Source: Sedimentibacter acidaminivorans (lineage in GTDB: Bacteria > Bacillota > Clostridia > Tissierellales > Sedimentibacteraceae). Taken from it: a DNA stretch of 64,000 nucleotides. The notes under the pieces were generated by a model that was not told the DNA's origin, searched no databases, and was given only the letters and a program-made list of their open reading frames with translations. Below are positions 26,032 to 37,400 of this stretch, one piece after another. A program made the position numbers and the translations under genes. The stretch is from assembly GCF_017873955.1 (NCBI RefSeq), contig NZ_JAGGKS010000002.1, positions 422,924-486,923 on the forward strand, written 5' to 3'. Numbering within the stretch: position 1 is the first letter of the stretch; each line of letters begins with the position of its first letter.

Positions 26032-26523
26032 TTATACTAAAGGATTATCAAAAATAGCCACCATGTTTCCTATTCTTTGATCTGTATAGTCATCTGAAAT
26101 AGTTAATTCACGTTCAATTAAACACTCATATAAAACTTCAATACCACCTCTTAAATAATCATTGAACAAATTAACATTAGCTTTAAATTCCTCTTCAGTT
26201 GTTGGTCCTATAAAAGCTCTATCAATTTTTTGTTCAACAGACAATGTTGTTGTATCATCTAACAATAAAATCGTTTGCATAATTATTTCCAAATCTTTTT
26301 CTAATTCTAACATCTGAGTTACAGGAACTGTTCTTTTACCATCAGAATAATCTGCTACTGATCTTCTTCTAGCTCTTAATCCTATAACAGGTGCAATAGT
26401 ATATAAATCAACTAATCTTTTAAAAAAAGAGTTTTGAATCTGATTTTGTTCCCACATTTCATCAACATATCTACTATGTTTACCAGTTATTTGTACCTCT
26501 TTATGAAAATATTCAAATCCCAT
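26032..26523 (-). CDS. Unknown 163-aa protein at the end of the phosphorothioation island
   Basis: Mostly helical, with a conserved-looking centre (APVIGLRARRRSVADYSDGK) and an acidic second half. It matches neither DndE nor any family I know. The start at 26523 is set by GGGAGAAT right before the ATG; the longer frame to 26598 has no site. It follows the DndD-like ATPase by 10 bases and is the last gene of the long minus-strand series, so it probably belongs to the same module. The restriction module in related loci often ends with small accessory proteins. Confidence 0.6.
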   Translation of the reverse strand: MGFEYFHKEVQITGKHSRYVDEMWEQNQIQNSFFKRLVDLYTIAPVIGLRARRRSVADYSDGKRTVPVTQMLELEKDLEIIMQTILLLDDTTTLSVEQKIDRAFIGPTTEEEFKANVNLFNDYLRGGIEVLYECLIERELTISDDYTDQRIGNMVAIFDNPLV

Positions 26524-26533
26524 ATTATTCTCC

Positions 26534-28573
26534 CTAATAAATCTTTTCAATTTTTGAGTAGTTTTGTTCTTTTTCTTTAGCAACAATATATTTTGCACCA
26601 GTATACTTTTCTAATTTACTATGTTCCCAATCTTTATCTAGCATAAATAATATTACCTGATCTGCAGTTTTAGGCAAGACTTGTGATATTAATTCAATAT
26701 TTACTGAACTTAATTTAGAAAATGGACCATCTAATACTAAAGGAAGTGTTTGAGCGATACATTCTGAATCGCTTTTTTTCAAATTAGCTAATTCCATTAT
26801 ACTAACAATAAAAACAAAATTTTTAGCAATTTTTTCTCCTTCAGACAATCCATGTGCCTCCATTTCAGAATACGTATCATCTTCGTTTATTTTATTGTAA
26901 TATAATTTAATATCGTAGTTATCCTCCAAACGTGCATACTTATCCTTTTCATTAAACATTACCTTAAAATTATTATTTATAATATTATTTAGTTCATTTA
27001 ATATAGTTGTTTCATTTTTTTTATATATCCTAGAAGACGCTTCATAAACCTTTTCAGCAATCAAAATATTCCTCTCAATTTGAGCATTTTTAGCTGATTT
27101 ATCCTGAAGTCTTGAGATTTCTTCCTCAAGTTGTTTTGCTTTTCTTTTATAATCTTCAATATTATTTTCTTCTTTACGTATTTTATCTTCTTCTATTTGC
27201 TTGTTTTTTTTATTTGATTGCATTTTTAATCGTTCTTGTTGAAAGTTTATTTTACCATCAATTCTTTTGTTTATTTTTTCAATTTCATTCTCATTATCTT
27301 CATTTGAAAATTTTTCTCCTTGATATAAATCAGCTTTATCTTTAATAACCTTATATATTTCACTGCTACTTGAATGCCATCTTTTTAGTTCTTTTTGATA
27401 ATTTCCCACTAATGTACCAATAGCCATAGGTGGAATTACCTGTTTTAATTTCATTAATGTATCATATTCATAAGAATCTTTTATTACTTTATGTCCACAA
27501 ATACAAATACCATTATTAATAATATAAGCTATAGTATCATTTGTAATATCAGGAATATCTTTACCATCTAATTCAACATTCTTTAACAAACTAATAACTT
27601 CTTCTAATAAAGGAGCAGCAAAAAATATATATGATTTACTGAAAGAAGTAACAATATCTGCATAATAAGATTTCATATACTTTTCACTATTTTCAATATC
27701 TTTTTCTAATGATTTAACTTTTTGCTGATCAAGTTCTATTGTTTTATTAGCATTTAATATATCCTCCGAATCTGCAATCTTTTGTTCATAATATAGTTTA
27801 TTTTTGGATGCTTCGACTATCTTTTTTTCACTATCATCAATTTTAGATAATAAGTTTTGCAAACTATCATTAAGATTATTATAATCATCACCAGATCCAG
27901 TAATTCTTCTTCTTAATTGCTTTATAACGCCGTTTTTTCCGTACGTACCTAATTCATTTAAATGTAATTTCATTAATCGTATTGGAGAAACACCCATTAT
28001 TGTATAAACTGACTCTTTGATATCGTTTCTCTTGTTTTTATCCTCATTCCACCTTTCTCCATCAAACAAAAAGTATCTAGAAAGATTTATCGGAAGTAAT
28101 TCATTTATTATATCGTCAACTTTTCCTTTGTTTTTTCCGTTATCATCACCTGCATTATCAAACAAAGTTGTAACTCCACTATCTTTCTCTTTTATTCTCA
28201 TGGTTAGTTTTTCATATTCTTGTTTTGCAATATATTTAGGATATTTTCTTGAAAAATTAGCTTTTCTTAATAAATTGTATTTTTTATCTTCATGTTCCAT
28301 TTCAATTTCAACAACAACTTCCCGATAATCGTTAGGTCCCATTTCCCCTAAAATTTCATTATTTAATATTGATATTTCGTTTTTTAAATCATACTTTGTT
28401 TCTATTAATACTCCATAAAGAGCCCATCGGAATGCTTGTGCTATAGTAGTCTTTCCAGAAGTATTATCACCTAAGACTACAGTAACTTTTTTTTCTTGAT
28501 CACAACTAAAATTCAAAACATTTGTACCCTTATACCTCATAAAATTTTTCATCTTCAGCTGCGTAAAATTCAT
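26534..28573 (-). CDS. DndD-like / SMC-like ATPase
   Basis: A 679-residue AAA_23-type ATPase. It starts MNFTQLKMKNFMRYKG with Walker A GDNTSGKTT; two long coiled-coil arms flank a central segment with CICGH, a possible reduced zinc hook. The C-terminal half carries the ABC signature HGLSEGEKIAKNF and Walker B PLVLDGPFSKL. DndD and related proteins couple ATP hydrolysis to DNA handling in phosphorothioation systems. ATG 28573 is chosen for the GGAGGACT site and overlaps the preceding small gene by 44 bases, so translation is coupled. Since a separate SspABCD set is present, it may serve the restriction side. Confidence 0.75.
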   Translation of the reverse strand: MNFTQLKMKNFMRYKGTNVLNFSCDQEKKVTVVLGDNTSGKTTIAQAFRWALYGVLIETKYDLKNEISILNNEILGEMGPNDYREVVVEIEMEHEDKKYNLLRKANFSRKYPKYIAKQEYEKLTMRIKEKDSGVTTLFDNAGDDNGKNKGKVDDIINELLPINLSRYFLFDGERWNEDKNKRNDIKESVYTIMGVSPIRLMKLHLNELGTYGKNGVIKQLRRRITGSGDDYNNLNDSLQNLLSKIDDSEKKIVEASKNKLYYEQKIADSEDILNANKTIELDQQKVKSLEKDIENSEKYMKSYYADIVTSFSKSYIFFAAPLLEEVISLLKNVELDGKDIPDITNDTIAYIINNGICICGHKVIKDSYEYDTLMKLKQVIPPMAIGTLVGNYQKELKRWHSSSSEIYKVIKDKADLYQGEKFSNEDNENEIEKINKRIDGKINFQQERLKMQSNKKNKQIEEDKIRKEENNIEDYKRKAKQLEEEISRLQDKSAKNAQIERNILIAEKVYEASSRIYKKNETTILNELNNIINNNFKVMFNEKDKYARLEDNYDIKLYYNKINEDDTYSEMEAHGLSEGEKIAKNFVFIVSIMELANLKKSDSECIAQTLPLVLDGPFSKLSSVNIELISQVLPKTADQVILFMLDKDWEHSKLEKYTGAKYIVAKEKEQNYSKIEKIY

Positions 28574-28730
28574 TATAGTCCTCCTTTGAATACTTTTCAA
28601 TTATCCTAATTATTAGTTGTACCATTTGTGAATCAGTATATCTTCCAGTCTTTAAATTAGTAGACTCCAGAACGCGTATATCGCTAAATAATAAGTTAAA
28701 CATCGTATTGTCTATCTCATTTCTATACAT
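28530..28730 (-). CDS. Small helical protein between helicase and DndD-like ATPase
   Basis: A 66-residue protein (MYRNEIDNTMFNLLFSDIRV, then YTDSQMVQLIIRIIEKYSK) with GGAGGAAAAAA in front of ATG 28730. Both ends overlap the neighbouring genes, which argues for a real, stoichiometric partner. No cysteines or membrane segment. It recalls the small middle components of ABC-type multi-gene defence systems in position and size, but I cannot assign a family. Confidence 0.7.
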   Translation of the reverse strand: MYRNEIDNTMFNLLFSDIRVLESTNLKTGRYTDSQMVQLIIRIIEKYSKEDYNEFYAAEDEKFYEV

Positions 28731-30882
28731 TGCTTTTTTCCTCCAATTCATCAATTAATAATTGCATAATATAATCTGTTCCATATGCATTCTGTATATT
28801 ATCTATAAATTGTTCCGCAACTCTTTTGTTTATTGAATATCTACCAAATTCATACACTCTTGATAATTCTCCTTTAACTAGCGCCTTATCCAAATCAATA
28901 TCTCCAAATTTTACATTTCCTAAATATCTAGGTAAAGTAACAAAATCATATATTATCGCCTTTTTTTTACCTGGGCATTTTCTTAATAATCTGCCTCTTC
29001 TCTGAATAAATTCTTTTGGATTTCTACTGCTTGCAAGAATAAAGGCAGTACGTATCTGTGGAATATTAACTCCTTCATCTAGACATCTTATTGCTGTAAT
29101 CACCTGATATTGCCCATCTGCAAAACCTTGTTTTATAATTTTTCTTGTTGCAGCGTCTTCCGATGAGGTAAATCTATGTGTACTCATTCCTAGATCTAAT
29201 CCTATAATATTCTCTACACTATCAATTTGACGTTCAATCTCATCGTCTAAACCATCTGGCTCTAAACCATTTGTTGCCCCACAATAAACAATAATATATT
29301 TATCATCTACATAATCTTTTAACTTTTCTCTTAGCGCCTCTAGTTTGCTTTGTGCTCCAGCAACTAAACGCGAACGCTTATACACTAACATCTGACCAAG
29401 TTCAGTTAGTTTTAGTTTATTGTCTTTCATTATAACCTGTTTAGATATTTGTTTTGATATATTCAAATAATCTTCCAATTCATAATCATTTAAATATGTA
29501 ATAACTGGATAATAATCGTAATTAACTAAAAACTCTTCCTTTATTGCTTTTTCCAAAGTATACTCAATACATTTATCACCAAAAAAATCATATATAGCTT
29601 TTGTTCCTTCTTTATCCATATATCTTTCTATTGTAGCTGATAAGGCAAGTCTATACCTTATTTTACTATTTAAAAACCTAGATAAATATGATGCACCAAA
29701 ATTATGCGCTTCGTCAGCGACCATAAGTATATTCATATCTTCTGTTACATCTTCTATAACATCTTGAATCTTATTGCTCGTAAATGTTTTGTTAGTAGTA
29801 ATACAAATAAAAGGTTTACTATTAACTTTATAACGCTTATATAAGTTAACTAGTTTAGTACTCCAATGGTTATCTGGCGAATTAGAATGGGCTATGATAG
29901 GATTTCCTCCCCATTGAACTACATCTTCTTCCCATTGCTGCACTAAATGAATAAATGGGCAAACAATAAAAACAGCTATATTGTTATTTAAATGTTTTGC
30001 TAAATTTTCAATGCAACCTAATGAAGCAAATGTTTTTCCAGTACCAGTAGCCATATCAAATATTCCACAATAATTATTACTTGCCCAATTATTTATTGCT
30101 TCTTGTTGATAATCATACAGTTGCAAAGTTGACGGTTTTTTTATAAAATTATTATATATACTTTTATTATAGTAATATTCTTGCTCATCTATCGAATAGT
30201 CTATACAGCTTTTTCTATAAGATTTTAACTTGTTTATTATTGCAACTGGAAATTCAACAACCTTTACTTTATTTGTATTATCACTCCATAAATTTTCAAA
30301 ATCAATTTGTTTGTCATTTACACGTTCTAAGCTTTCTTTGCTTTTCCAATCACAATAAACATCTATAGACTCAAAGTTTTCAACGAAACCATTAATAGAT
30401 TCATTCATAGATCCAGTAAAACTTACTCTATTACCATCGTAATCTATTAGTATACCGATTTTTTCATGATATAGACTAATCTTATTATCATTTTCCATGA
30501 AAGCTAATTTGAGCTCTAATGTTCCATTTGCAATTAGATTTGCAATCAGATTTAACCTTTGTTCTTCATAGTAATTTTTCAAATCTTTAATTTCTCTAAA
30601 CAAGGAATTTTCTATTACATTTTTCTTCTCTTTATACCCTTTATTTATTGCATCTAAATCATCTTCACTCAACCGTGGCGAAGCAATTATGCGAATTTTA
30701 CCATTGCTTTTGGCTAAACTACATAGCCCAATAGACAGTTCTAACAAAGACGTCGATGAAAAATAGCCAACAGCTCTACTATATATTTTTGCCTCTTTTA
30801 ATACTGGTATAAGAAATTCTTTTGGTATATTATTATCTGAAGTTCTATATTTTATCTTAATATCTAAGTTTTTAAATCCCAC
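28723..30882 (-). CDS. SF2 helicase with N-terminal PLD-like nuclease domain, phosphorothioation-linked restriction type
   Basis: A 719-residue protein. The N-terminal ~200 residues form a phospholipase-D-like nuclease domain (SRAVGYFSSTSL, YHEKIGILIDY, SFTGSMNES). The helicase part has Walker A MATGTGKTF, DEAH box VADEAHNFG, LALSATIERY and QRRGRLLR. This is the architecture of the helicases annotated as DNA phosphorothioation system restriction enzymes. It begins at GTG with GGAGG upstream and overlaps the next small gene. It would act on unmodified or invading DNA together with the ATPase encoded downstream. Confidence 0.82.
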   Translation of the reverse strand: MGFKNLDIKIKYRTSDNNIPKEFLIPVLKEAKIYSRAVGYFSSTSLLELSIGLCSLAKSNGKIRIIASPRLSEDDLDAINKGYKEKKNVIENSLFREIKDLKNYYEEQRLNLIANLIANGTLELKLAFMENDNKISLYHEKIGILIDYDGNRVSFTGSMNESINGFVENFESIDVYCDWKSKESLERVNDKQIDFENLWSDNTNKVKVVEFPVAIINKLKSYRKSCIDYSIDEQEYYYNKSIYNNFIKKPSTLQLYDYQQEAINNWASNNYCGIFDMATGTGKTFASLGCIENLAKHLNNNIAVFIVCPFIHLVQQWEEDVVQWGGNPIIAHSNSPDNHWSTKLVNLYKRYKVNSKPFICITTNKTFTSNKIQDVIEDVTEDMNILMVADEAHNFGASYLSRFLNSKIRYRLALSATIERYMDKEGTKAIYDFFGDKCIEYTLEKAIKEEFLVNYDYYPVITYLNDYELEDYLNISKQISKQVIMKDNKLKLTELGQMLVYKRSRLVAGAQSKLEALREKLKDYVDDKYIIVYCGATNGLEPDGLDDEIERQIDSVENIIGLDLGMSTHRFTSSEDAATRKIIKQGFADGQYQVITAIRCLDEGVNIPQIRTAFILASSRNPKEFIQRRGRLLRKCPGKKKAIIYDFVTLPRYLGNVKFGDIDLDKALVKGELSRVYEFGRYSINKRVAEQFIDNIQNAYGTDYIMQLLIDELEEKSNV

Positions 30883-30948
30883 TACTGTTACCCATCCTCC
30901 ATATAAATATTATGAAATAGCATATTGTTATATATTTATAAAAAATAA

Positions 30949-33105
30949 TTATGCCTTCAATTTATCTAGTTCCATAATTAGTGTTTTATAAATTTCATCA
31001 AACCTTAATTCTAAAATATTCATATAAAATTCATCTTCTTCTTTTTCCTTCTCAAATATTTTACCAATATTATTAGAAATACAATGTCCGAACATTGCGA
31101 CTTCTGATACATAATTGAAATAATCAACTGGTTTCATATCACTAATTTGAATGTTTGAATAAGAACTTATATAGGTTCTATTAAGAGGACTATTTAATAT
31201 ATGTTTTTTTTCACTTCTTATTTCTTTTGATGATTGTCCTATTTTAGTTGCATTTTTTAAAGGTATAATATGATGATCTTCTATTTTTATTAATTGATTA
31301 TTTCCTTGAAAATTAAAACTTCCTTCAGCTCCTACTTTGTATGACGTTAAATACAGTTCATCAAATATAAAGTCTTTTGGTTCTTGGCTTAATATATATT
31401 GTAAAATAGCCTTTCTAACTGAACTTTGAACCTCATGAGTCTCATCTTTCATCAATAAAAGATTAATATCACTATATCCGGGATCCTTCAAAACCATCTG
31501 ATAATAATTATCAAATGGATTATCAATTTTTCCATCTATCCATTTGTATAAATTTTTCATATCTTTAATAGATTGCTCATTTTGTCTTTCCCTATAAGCC
31601 CCTCCGAATAGGCATGACCAATACCAATATTCAATTTTATCGACCGATTTTTTGTCATTCCACTTTTTATCATCAATTAAACAATAAGCAATTGGTAAAA
31701 TCATTAATTCATATGGTAACTCTTTAACATGTACAATTCCACATCGTAACTGTAAAAATGAGCAAGCCCTTATTAAAGCTTTAATTGTTTTTTCTGTATT
31801 GGAATTGATCTGTTGTGAGTTCAATTTTAAAATTTGATTCTTTTTTACATAATCACTTTTTATTTCATCAACGATTCCATATTCTGTATTAGATAAAATT
31901 GATAACATATTTAAAAACTGTGATTTTACAAATTTAGAAATTTCATTATCCTTTGTAAGCCCTACATATTCAGTAAACCAAACTTTTATTTTATCATGTA
32001 ATGTACCGGTTATAGCATTACTAAGTTCCACTTTTTCTTGCAAAAGAAATAGTAACCTTTTTGATAATGATTCTAACGACTTATCTTTAGCAGCTTTTGC
32101 TACTATTAAATCAAATGTGTCTAAAGGTGTTCCACCTTTATTAATGCTTTCAAAAATAGCAACTGCTCTATTGATCTCATCTGATGGTAATTCAGTTGTT
32201 GGAACTATTTCATTCATTATTCCTTCTAAATAATTTATAATATCTCTACTCCATTTTGCTGACAGATTTGACCATGCACTATTTATACCACTTTCATCGT
32301 TACTCTTAATAAATAAATCTATATTAGGTTCAATTTCTGCTAAATATTTTTTTAACTCTATTTTCTTCTGTTCTTCATCTAAATCCATTAAATGAGCTTT
32401 TATTGATTCAATTTTTTCTCTTCCTATTCTTTCAACAACATATTCATGCAATGCTTTAGTTTTATCCTTCTTATAAAGAGTATATAAAGGGACTAAACCC
32501 TCACCTGCAGCGAATTTAGAAATAATCAGATTTCTAAGATTTGTATCATCAATAGAAATTATATTGTCGTTATTGTCCTTTACAATAAATCCTGGATTAT
32601 ACCAATCTTGTAATTTAGTTTTAAAAATAGGTTTACACTCAATATAATCAACAATTTGATTTGGCTCATATGAATTTAAGCCATTAAAAATTAATGTATC
32701 ATATCCAAAAATATCCTCCTCATTTTCTTTAGGTATAACTCTAATGAACCATCTATTTCTAAGATCCTTATATATACTATCCCAAGTGAATTTCCAGTCA
32801 TTTAAATCTAAAAAAAGATCAGTAAACATACTTTTTAAACTCGTAACTCTTTGTTGACCGTCAAGTAAATATGTGCATTCATCCATAGGTGAGCAACCAT
32901 CTTTTGGAAAACACATTTTTTTATTTGCAAAGTCGTCTTTTGTTCCATCTAAAAGCAATATACTCCCAACAGGTAAACATGTCATAAATGAAGCTAATAG
33001 ATTTTTTTGCTGATCCTTGTCCCATACAAAATCTCTTTGAAAGTCAGGTAGAACCAACTTATTTTCATCATTTTTGTTAAATATATCTTTTAACTTAATC
33101 CCCAT
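30949..33105 (-). CDS. sspE: SspE-like DUF262 / HNH effector
   Basis: A 718-residue protein. The N-terminal DUF262 domain shows LVLPDFQRDFVWD and the catalytic DGQQR motif (YLLDGQQRVTSL), the NTPase site of GmrS/SspE proteins. Near the C-terminus DHHIIPLKNA and NSPLNRTYIS with later Asn/His residues give an HNH (DUF1524-like) nuclease. In known SspABCD-SspE systems, SspE senses phosphorothioated host DNA, which stimulates its NTPase, and nicks invading DNA. AAGGAG precedes the ATG. It follows the SspA-like gene on the same strand by 175 bases, which fits the known pairing. Confidence 0.8.
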   Translation of the reverse strand: MGIKLKDIFNKNDENKLVLPDFQRDFVWDKDQQKNLLASFMTCLPVGSILLLDGTKDDFANKKMCFPKDGCSPMDECTYLLDGQQRVTSLKSMFTDLFLDLNDWKFTWDSIYKDLRNRWFIRVIPKENEEDIFGYDTLIFNGLNSYEPNQIVDYIECKPIFKTKLQDWYNPGFIVKDNNDNIISIDDTNLRNLIISKFAAGEGLVPLYTLYKKDKTKALHEYVVERIGREKIESIKAHLMDLDEEQKKIELKKYLAEIEPNIDLFIKSNDESGINSAWSNLSAKWSRDIINYLEGIMNEIVPTTELPSDEINRAVAIFESINKGGTPLDTFDLIVAKAAKDKSLESLSKRLLFLLQEKVELSNAITGTLHDKIKVWFTEYVGLTKDNEISKFVKSQFLNMLSILSNTEYGIVDEIKSDYVKKNQILKLNSQQINSNTEKTIKALIRACSFLQLRCGIVHVKELPYELMILPIAYCLIDDKKWNDKKSVDKIEYWYWSCLFGGAYRERQNEQSIKDMKNLYKWIDGKIDNPFDNYYQMVLKDPGYSDINLLLMKDETHEVQSSVRKAILQYILSQEPKDFIFDELYLTSYKVGAEGSFNFQGNNQLIKIEDHHIIPLKNATKIGQSSKEIRSEKKHILNSPLNRTYISSYSNIQISDMKPVDYFNYVSEVAMFGHCISNNIGKIFEKEKEEDEFYMNILELRFDEIYKTLIMELDKLKA

Positions 33106-33279
33106 AATTTTGCTCCTTTTTATTTTAAGTTAATGATGTTTTCTTAAGTTGAATTTTATTTAATTGTACATTAATGAAAATATATATATTTTTATTATGT
33201 AATCACCGTTTTAGTAATATATAAACTTCAATATTTATACATAAACAATTTCATACCTTTTCATTAAGCTCTCACTCTT

Positions 33280-34434
33280 CTATATTAATAAAATATCATT
33301 TATTGCATTGATCAAATTTCTTACATCCTCTTTAGAATTAAAATAACTTAATCCAACCCTTACTGTTCCTAATGAAAATTCATCTTTTAGATACTTATGT
33401 ATAAATGGCGCACAATGATACCCAGTTCTTACTGCGATATTAAAGTCTTCATCTAGTATCATTCCAATATCCTCAGATTTATAACCATCTACCACAAATG
33501 ATACAATACTGATATGGTTTATTAGGTTATGTGGTAGATAAATTTTAATCCCTTTTATATCTTCTAATCCTTTTATAAGATAGTCTGTTAATAATCTTTC
33601 GTGACTATGAATTTTATCAACATCTATATAATCTAATGCTGCTTTTAACCCAGCTATAGCAACAATATTAGGACTAGCATATTCATATTTATTAGGACTA
33701 TTTTTAGGCATATCCAAATTTAGTGAATCGCTACCCGTACCACCAACAATAAATTCCTTTAAATAAATGCTACTATTGTCTATAAAACCTGCAATACCAA
33801 AAGGCCCATATAATGTTTTATGTCCAGCAAAAGCTAAAAAATCAATATCTAATTTTTCAAGGTTAATATCAATTAAACCAATTGCTTGTGCAGCATCTAA
33901 AACAGTAACAGCGTTATATTTTTTTGCTTCTCTAAAAATTTCATCTATTGGCAAGATATAGCCCGTTACATTGCTTACAAATGTTGAACACACACAAGCT
34001 GGATGTTCTTTAGCAAACATGTACTTCATTCTTTCAATATCAATTTCAAGTGTATTTTCATTTAAAGGTAATTCTCTTATATTTATACTATTCTTTTTAC
34101 TTATTAAATTAAGTGGTCTAGCAACTGCATTATGTTCATATGGTGATACATACACTGTCGAGTTGTTTACAAAGTCTAATCCATTCAAAATTTGATTTAA
34201 GGAAATTGTAACAGAAGGAGAAAAAACAACATTCGCTGAATTTTTAGCGTTAACAAGTTTTAATAATAATTTTTTCGTATCCTCAATTATTTCCGTTGCC
34301 TTCTTTGCTAATTTATAAGAACTTCGACCTGCATTTACACAATAATTTCTATTAGCTTCATCCATTGCATTATAGACATTTTCTGGTTTTGGAAAAGTAG
34401 TTGCTGCATTATCTAAATATATTACATCACTCAC
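33280..34434 (-). CDS. sspA: Cysteine desulfurase, SspA role
   Basis: A 384-residue class V aminotransferase of the NifS/SufS group. It has YLDNAATTFPKP at the front, the pyridoxal-phosphate lysine in FAGHKTLYGPFG, and the persulfide-forming cysteine in RTGYHCAPFIHK. It takes sulfur from L-cysteine and passes it to the SspD-like enzyme for insertion into the DNA backbone. It starts at GTG with AAAGGGGG upstream, 14 bases after the SspC gene. Housekeeping desulfurases look alike, but the location makes the Ssp role most likely. Confidence 0.85.
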   Translation of the reverse strand: MSDVIYLDNAATTFPKPENVYNAMDEANRNYCVNAGRSSYKLAKKATEIIEDTKKLLLKLVNAKNSANVVFSPSVTISLNQILNGLDFVNNSTVYVSPYEHNAVARPLNLISKKNSINIRELPLNENTLEIDIERMKYMFAKEHPACVCSTFVSNVTGYILPIDEIFREAKKYNAVTVLDAAQAIGLIDINLEKLDIDFLAFAGHKTLYGPFGIAGFIDNSSIYLKEFIVGGTGSDSLNLDMPKNSPNKYEYASPNIVAIAGLKAALDYIDVDKIHSHERLLTDYLIKGLEDIKGIKIYLPHNLINHISIVSFVVDGYKSEDIGMILDEDFNIAVRTGYHCAPFIHKYLKDEFSLGTVRVGLSYFNSKEDVRNLINAINDILLI

Positions 34435-34448
34435 TCTTACACCCCCTT

Positions 34449-37400
34449 TTAGCTCAATACTTTTTCTAACATTTCTACCAGAATTGATACTTTATCATTT
34501 ACACTTAGATCTGAAAAATCGTCTATTGTATCTTCAATTATATTTCTTAATATAGATCCTGTATTTTCATCTGCTTTATCATAATATCTTTGTACTAATT
34601 TACCTTCTTTATTTCTAAAAACTAATTCATGTTTCTCTTCTATGGTTTCATCTTTAATTGATTCTACTCCTTTTTTTGTTTCACTAAGAGCATAAATATA
34701 ATCTTCAAATGATTTATCATTCCAATTTTCAATATACACATCAGTAACTGATTTAATTACCTTTTTTACTATCTCTACGTCATCATAAATTGTCATATTT
34801 GCGATACAAGTCATTAGATTTGTTATTTGATTGCTGTAAATACCCTTTTTAGACATTGAACTTTGCTTATCATACCAATTTTTCAAAGTATGATATAAGT
34901 CTTCTTTAGACTTAAAAATATTAATTGTTTCTAAAATCGCATTATTTATAATATAATCTAAATAATTATCAAGAATATACTTAAATTGTTTAATGTAATT
35001 TAAACATTTTTCATAATCATCATTTACACCAAAAGCCGCTGGAATTTTATCAAATATAATCTCATAAGGATTAGCATCAACCCTCTGTAATAATGGCTTT
35101 ATAACTAACATTGCTTGATATGCTTTTTCATCCTCAAAAGTTATAAATTTATCTCTAAAATTTCTTGTAACTTGTGGTAGTGCCCTAAACCACCTTTGCA
35201 TACATATTAATATGTTATTAATTCTTGATCCTGACAAGTTGTATACACTTCCATTGGAAAACGTATCTAGCAAACCAATAATATATTTTTCCTTTTTAGC
35301 ACTTTGTGCCGACATAAATAAAAAATAATCCGATGGATTCTCACACATATTTAAAATAATGTCAGAAGTAAGTTGTACTTCTTTTGTATCAAAGTATATA
35401 ATGATATCCTCAGTTCTGTTTCTCAGAATGTATGCTAAATAAATTGACAAAACCCCACCTCTAATTCCAAATGGAGCATTTACAACATTATTAATAATAG
35501 AACTCAATGATATCTTCTTCTCTATGCATAAAGAAATAGAAGCATTTATATTAGATAAAAATTCCCTCATATTATCACTTAATTTTCCATTTAAAATACC
35601 TGTATTTTTAAATAACGACCTATATATTGTTGCTTCAGGATTAGTTTTTTCGTAAAAAGATTTATCATCATTCCCATTAAGGATATACTCAATAATATTT
35701 TTTCTAGCTCTTCTTATTGGTGCCGTTTTTATAAATTGTCTATTTATTTGCTCATTATTTATAACTGGGGTTTTACGATAATACGAAAAACATACATAAT
35801 CAATCAGTTTATTTAAATTTATATGTTTTGATTCTATTGATTGTCCATTTTTATAATAAAATGCTTTACACCCATTTTGGAAATCATAAGCATGGTTTAA
35901 GTATATTAATAATTCATTTATAATATCATCTTCAAATATGCTTAATTCATTTTTTAAAACTTTATTATTATCTAAAAACAATGTGTCATTTTTTAATTCT
36001 TGTATGATTTCATAATCTTGAACTTGTTTTATCATTTCAAATGTTTTGGTTGGATTTATAATCACTATCTTCTCATTCGAAAATTTATTCAATTTTTCAA
36101 TTATAGATATTTTATTCTTTTTTTGATCTTCTTTTGTACAAATTAAGGCTATTACTTTTCCATCACAAAAATTTTCGTTATCGAAAAGGACTGAAAAATC
36201 ATCAATGTTCATAAATTCATCATAATGAAGATATTCCATCCTAAAATACCTTGTAATTGAGAATTCTTGATTATACTTTTTAGGAATTATGTATTTATTA
36301 CTTGCTATATTTGAAAAAACCTTCCCAATATTAATCTTATCAGACTTGATAATTCTTCTTCTATTTATTTCATTCTTTAAATCAGTCCCTATCCTAGTTT
36401 TAAATACATAATTATCATTTGTACTTTTTTTATAAATAATTTGGCTATTTAATAATTCATCTAACACTACATTTACATCTTCTATTTCAGAAGCTAAATA
36501 TAAATATTTTTCTATAGTAGATAGCTCATCGGGTTTATTAACTATATTTATTAAAGCCATTATCTTCAAAATCTTAACTTGATTGGGAGTAGTAGCACTG
36601 GATATTGCATATTCTGCTTTTAGCCATTCTCTATGAACATATTCATTAGCAACATTCTTTTTAAATATTCCTTTAAAATAGTCATAAATTAAATCAGGAG
36701 TAATAACCCATTGCATCATACAATTATGGTTTTTTATATATCTTAACATACTATGTGGTTCATCTTTTGACATGAATGTAAATAACGTTCGTTCATTTTG
36801 TGCTACTTTTTCACTAACATTTAATAGCAAGTATGAGCTTATCGGATTTAATGGGTAACAACCATCTACAATTATTTTTTTAAAGTCATTTTCTTTAAAG
36901 GTTGTTCTAAATGCAGGAATATCATAATAACTTTTAGATATTTCATCACTTAAATGCTTACTACAATTAGAAATTTTTTTTATCTCATTAATGTCTTTAA
37001 AAATTGCATTTTTAATTAGCTCATAATTATTTTTTGAAGAGGTTACAAAATACCTCTCTTCAATTCTACCTTCAATCCCAGCAAAAGAATTAATTAAGTC
37101 AGAAGAAAGATATTTACCATATTCCTTTATACTTTTGTGTGCAACAAAAGAAATAAATACTTGTGATGATTTTTTTGAATTATGAGATAATTCACATATA
37201 TCTTGTAGTAATTTCATATCATTGCCTACTGATGTTTTATCTCTGCTTTCAATAAATTTACTGAACTCATCAAATATAACATAAATACCACTATATCCAT
37301 GTTTTTTAGATAATTCTTGAGCAATCTCTTGATAAATTTCCAATACTTCAGAATTTACTAAAGGATTAAATATGCTTCCTGATGTTAGTTCAGGATATAT

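Noticed and set aside
26534..28573. RecF/SbcC housekeeping repair ATPase
   Set aside because: Size, the CxC hook and the position inside the phosphorothioation island fit a DndD-like protein better.
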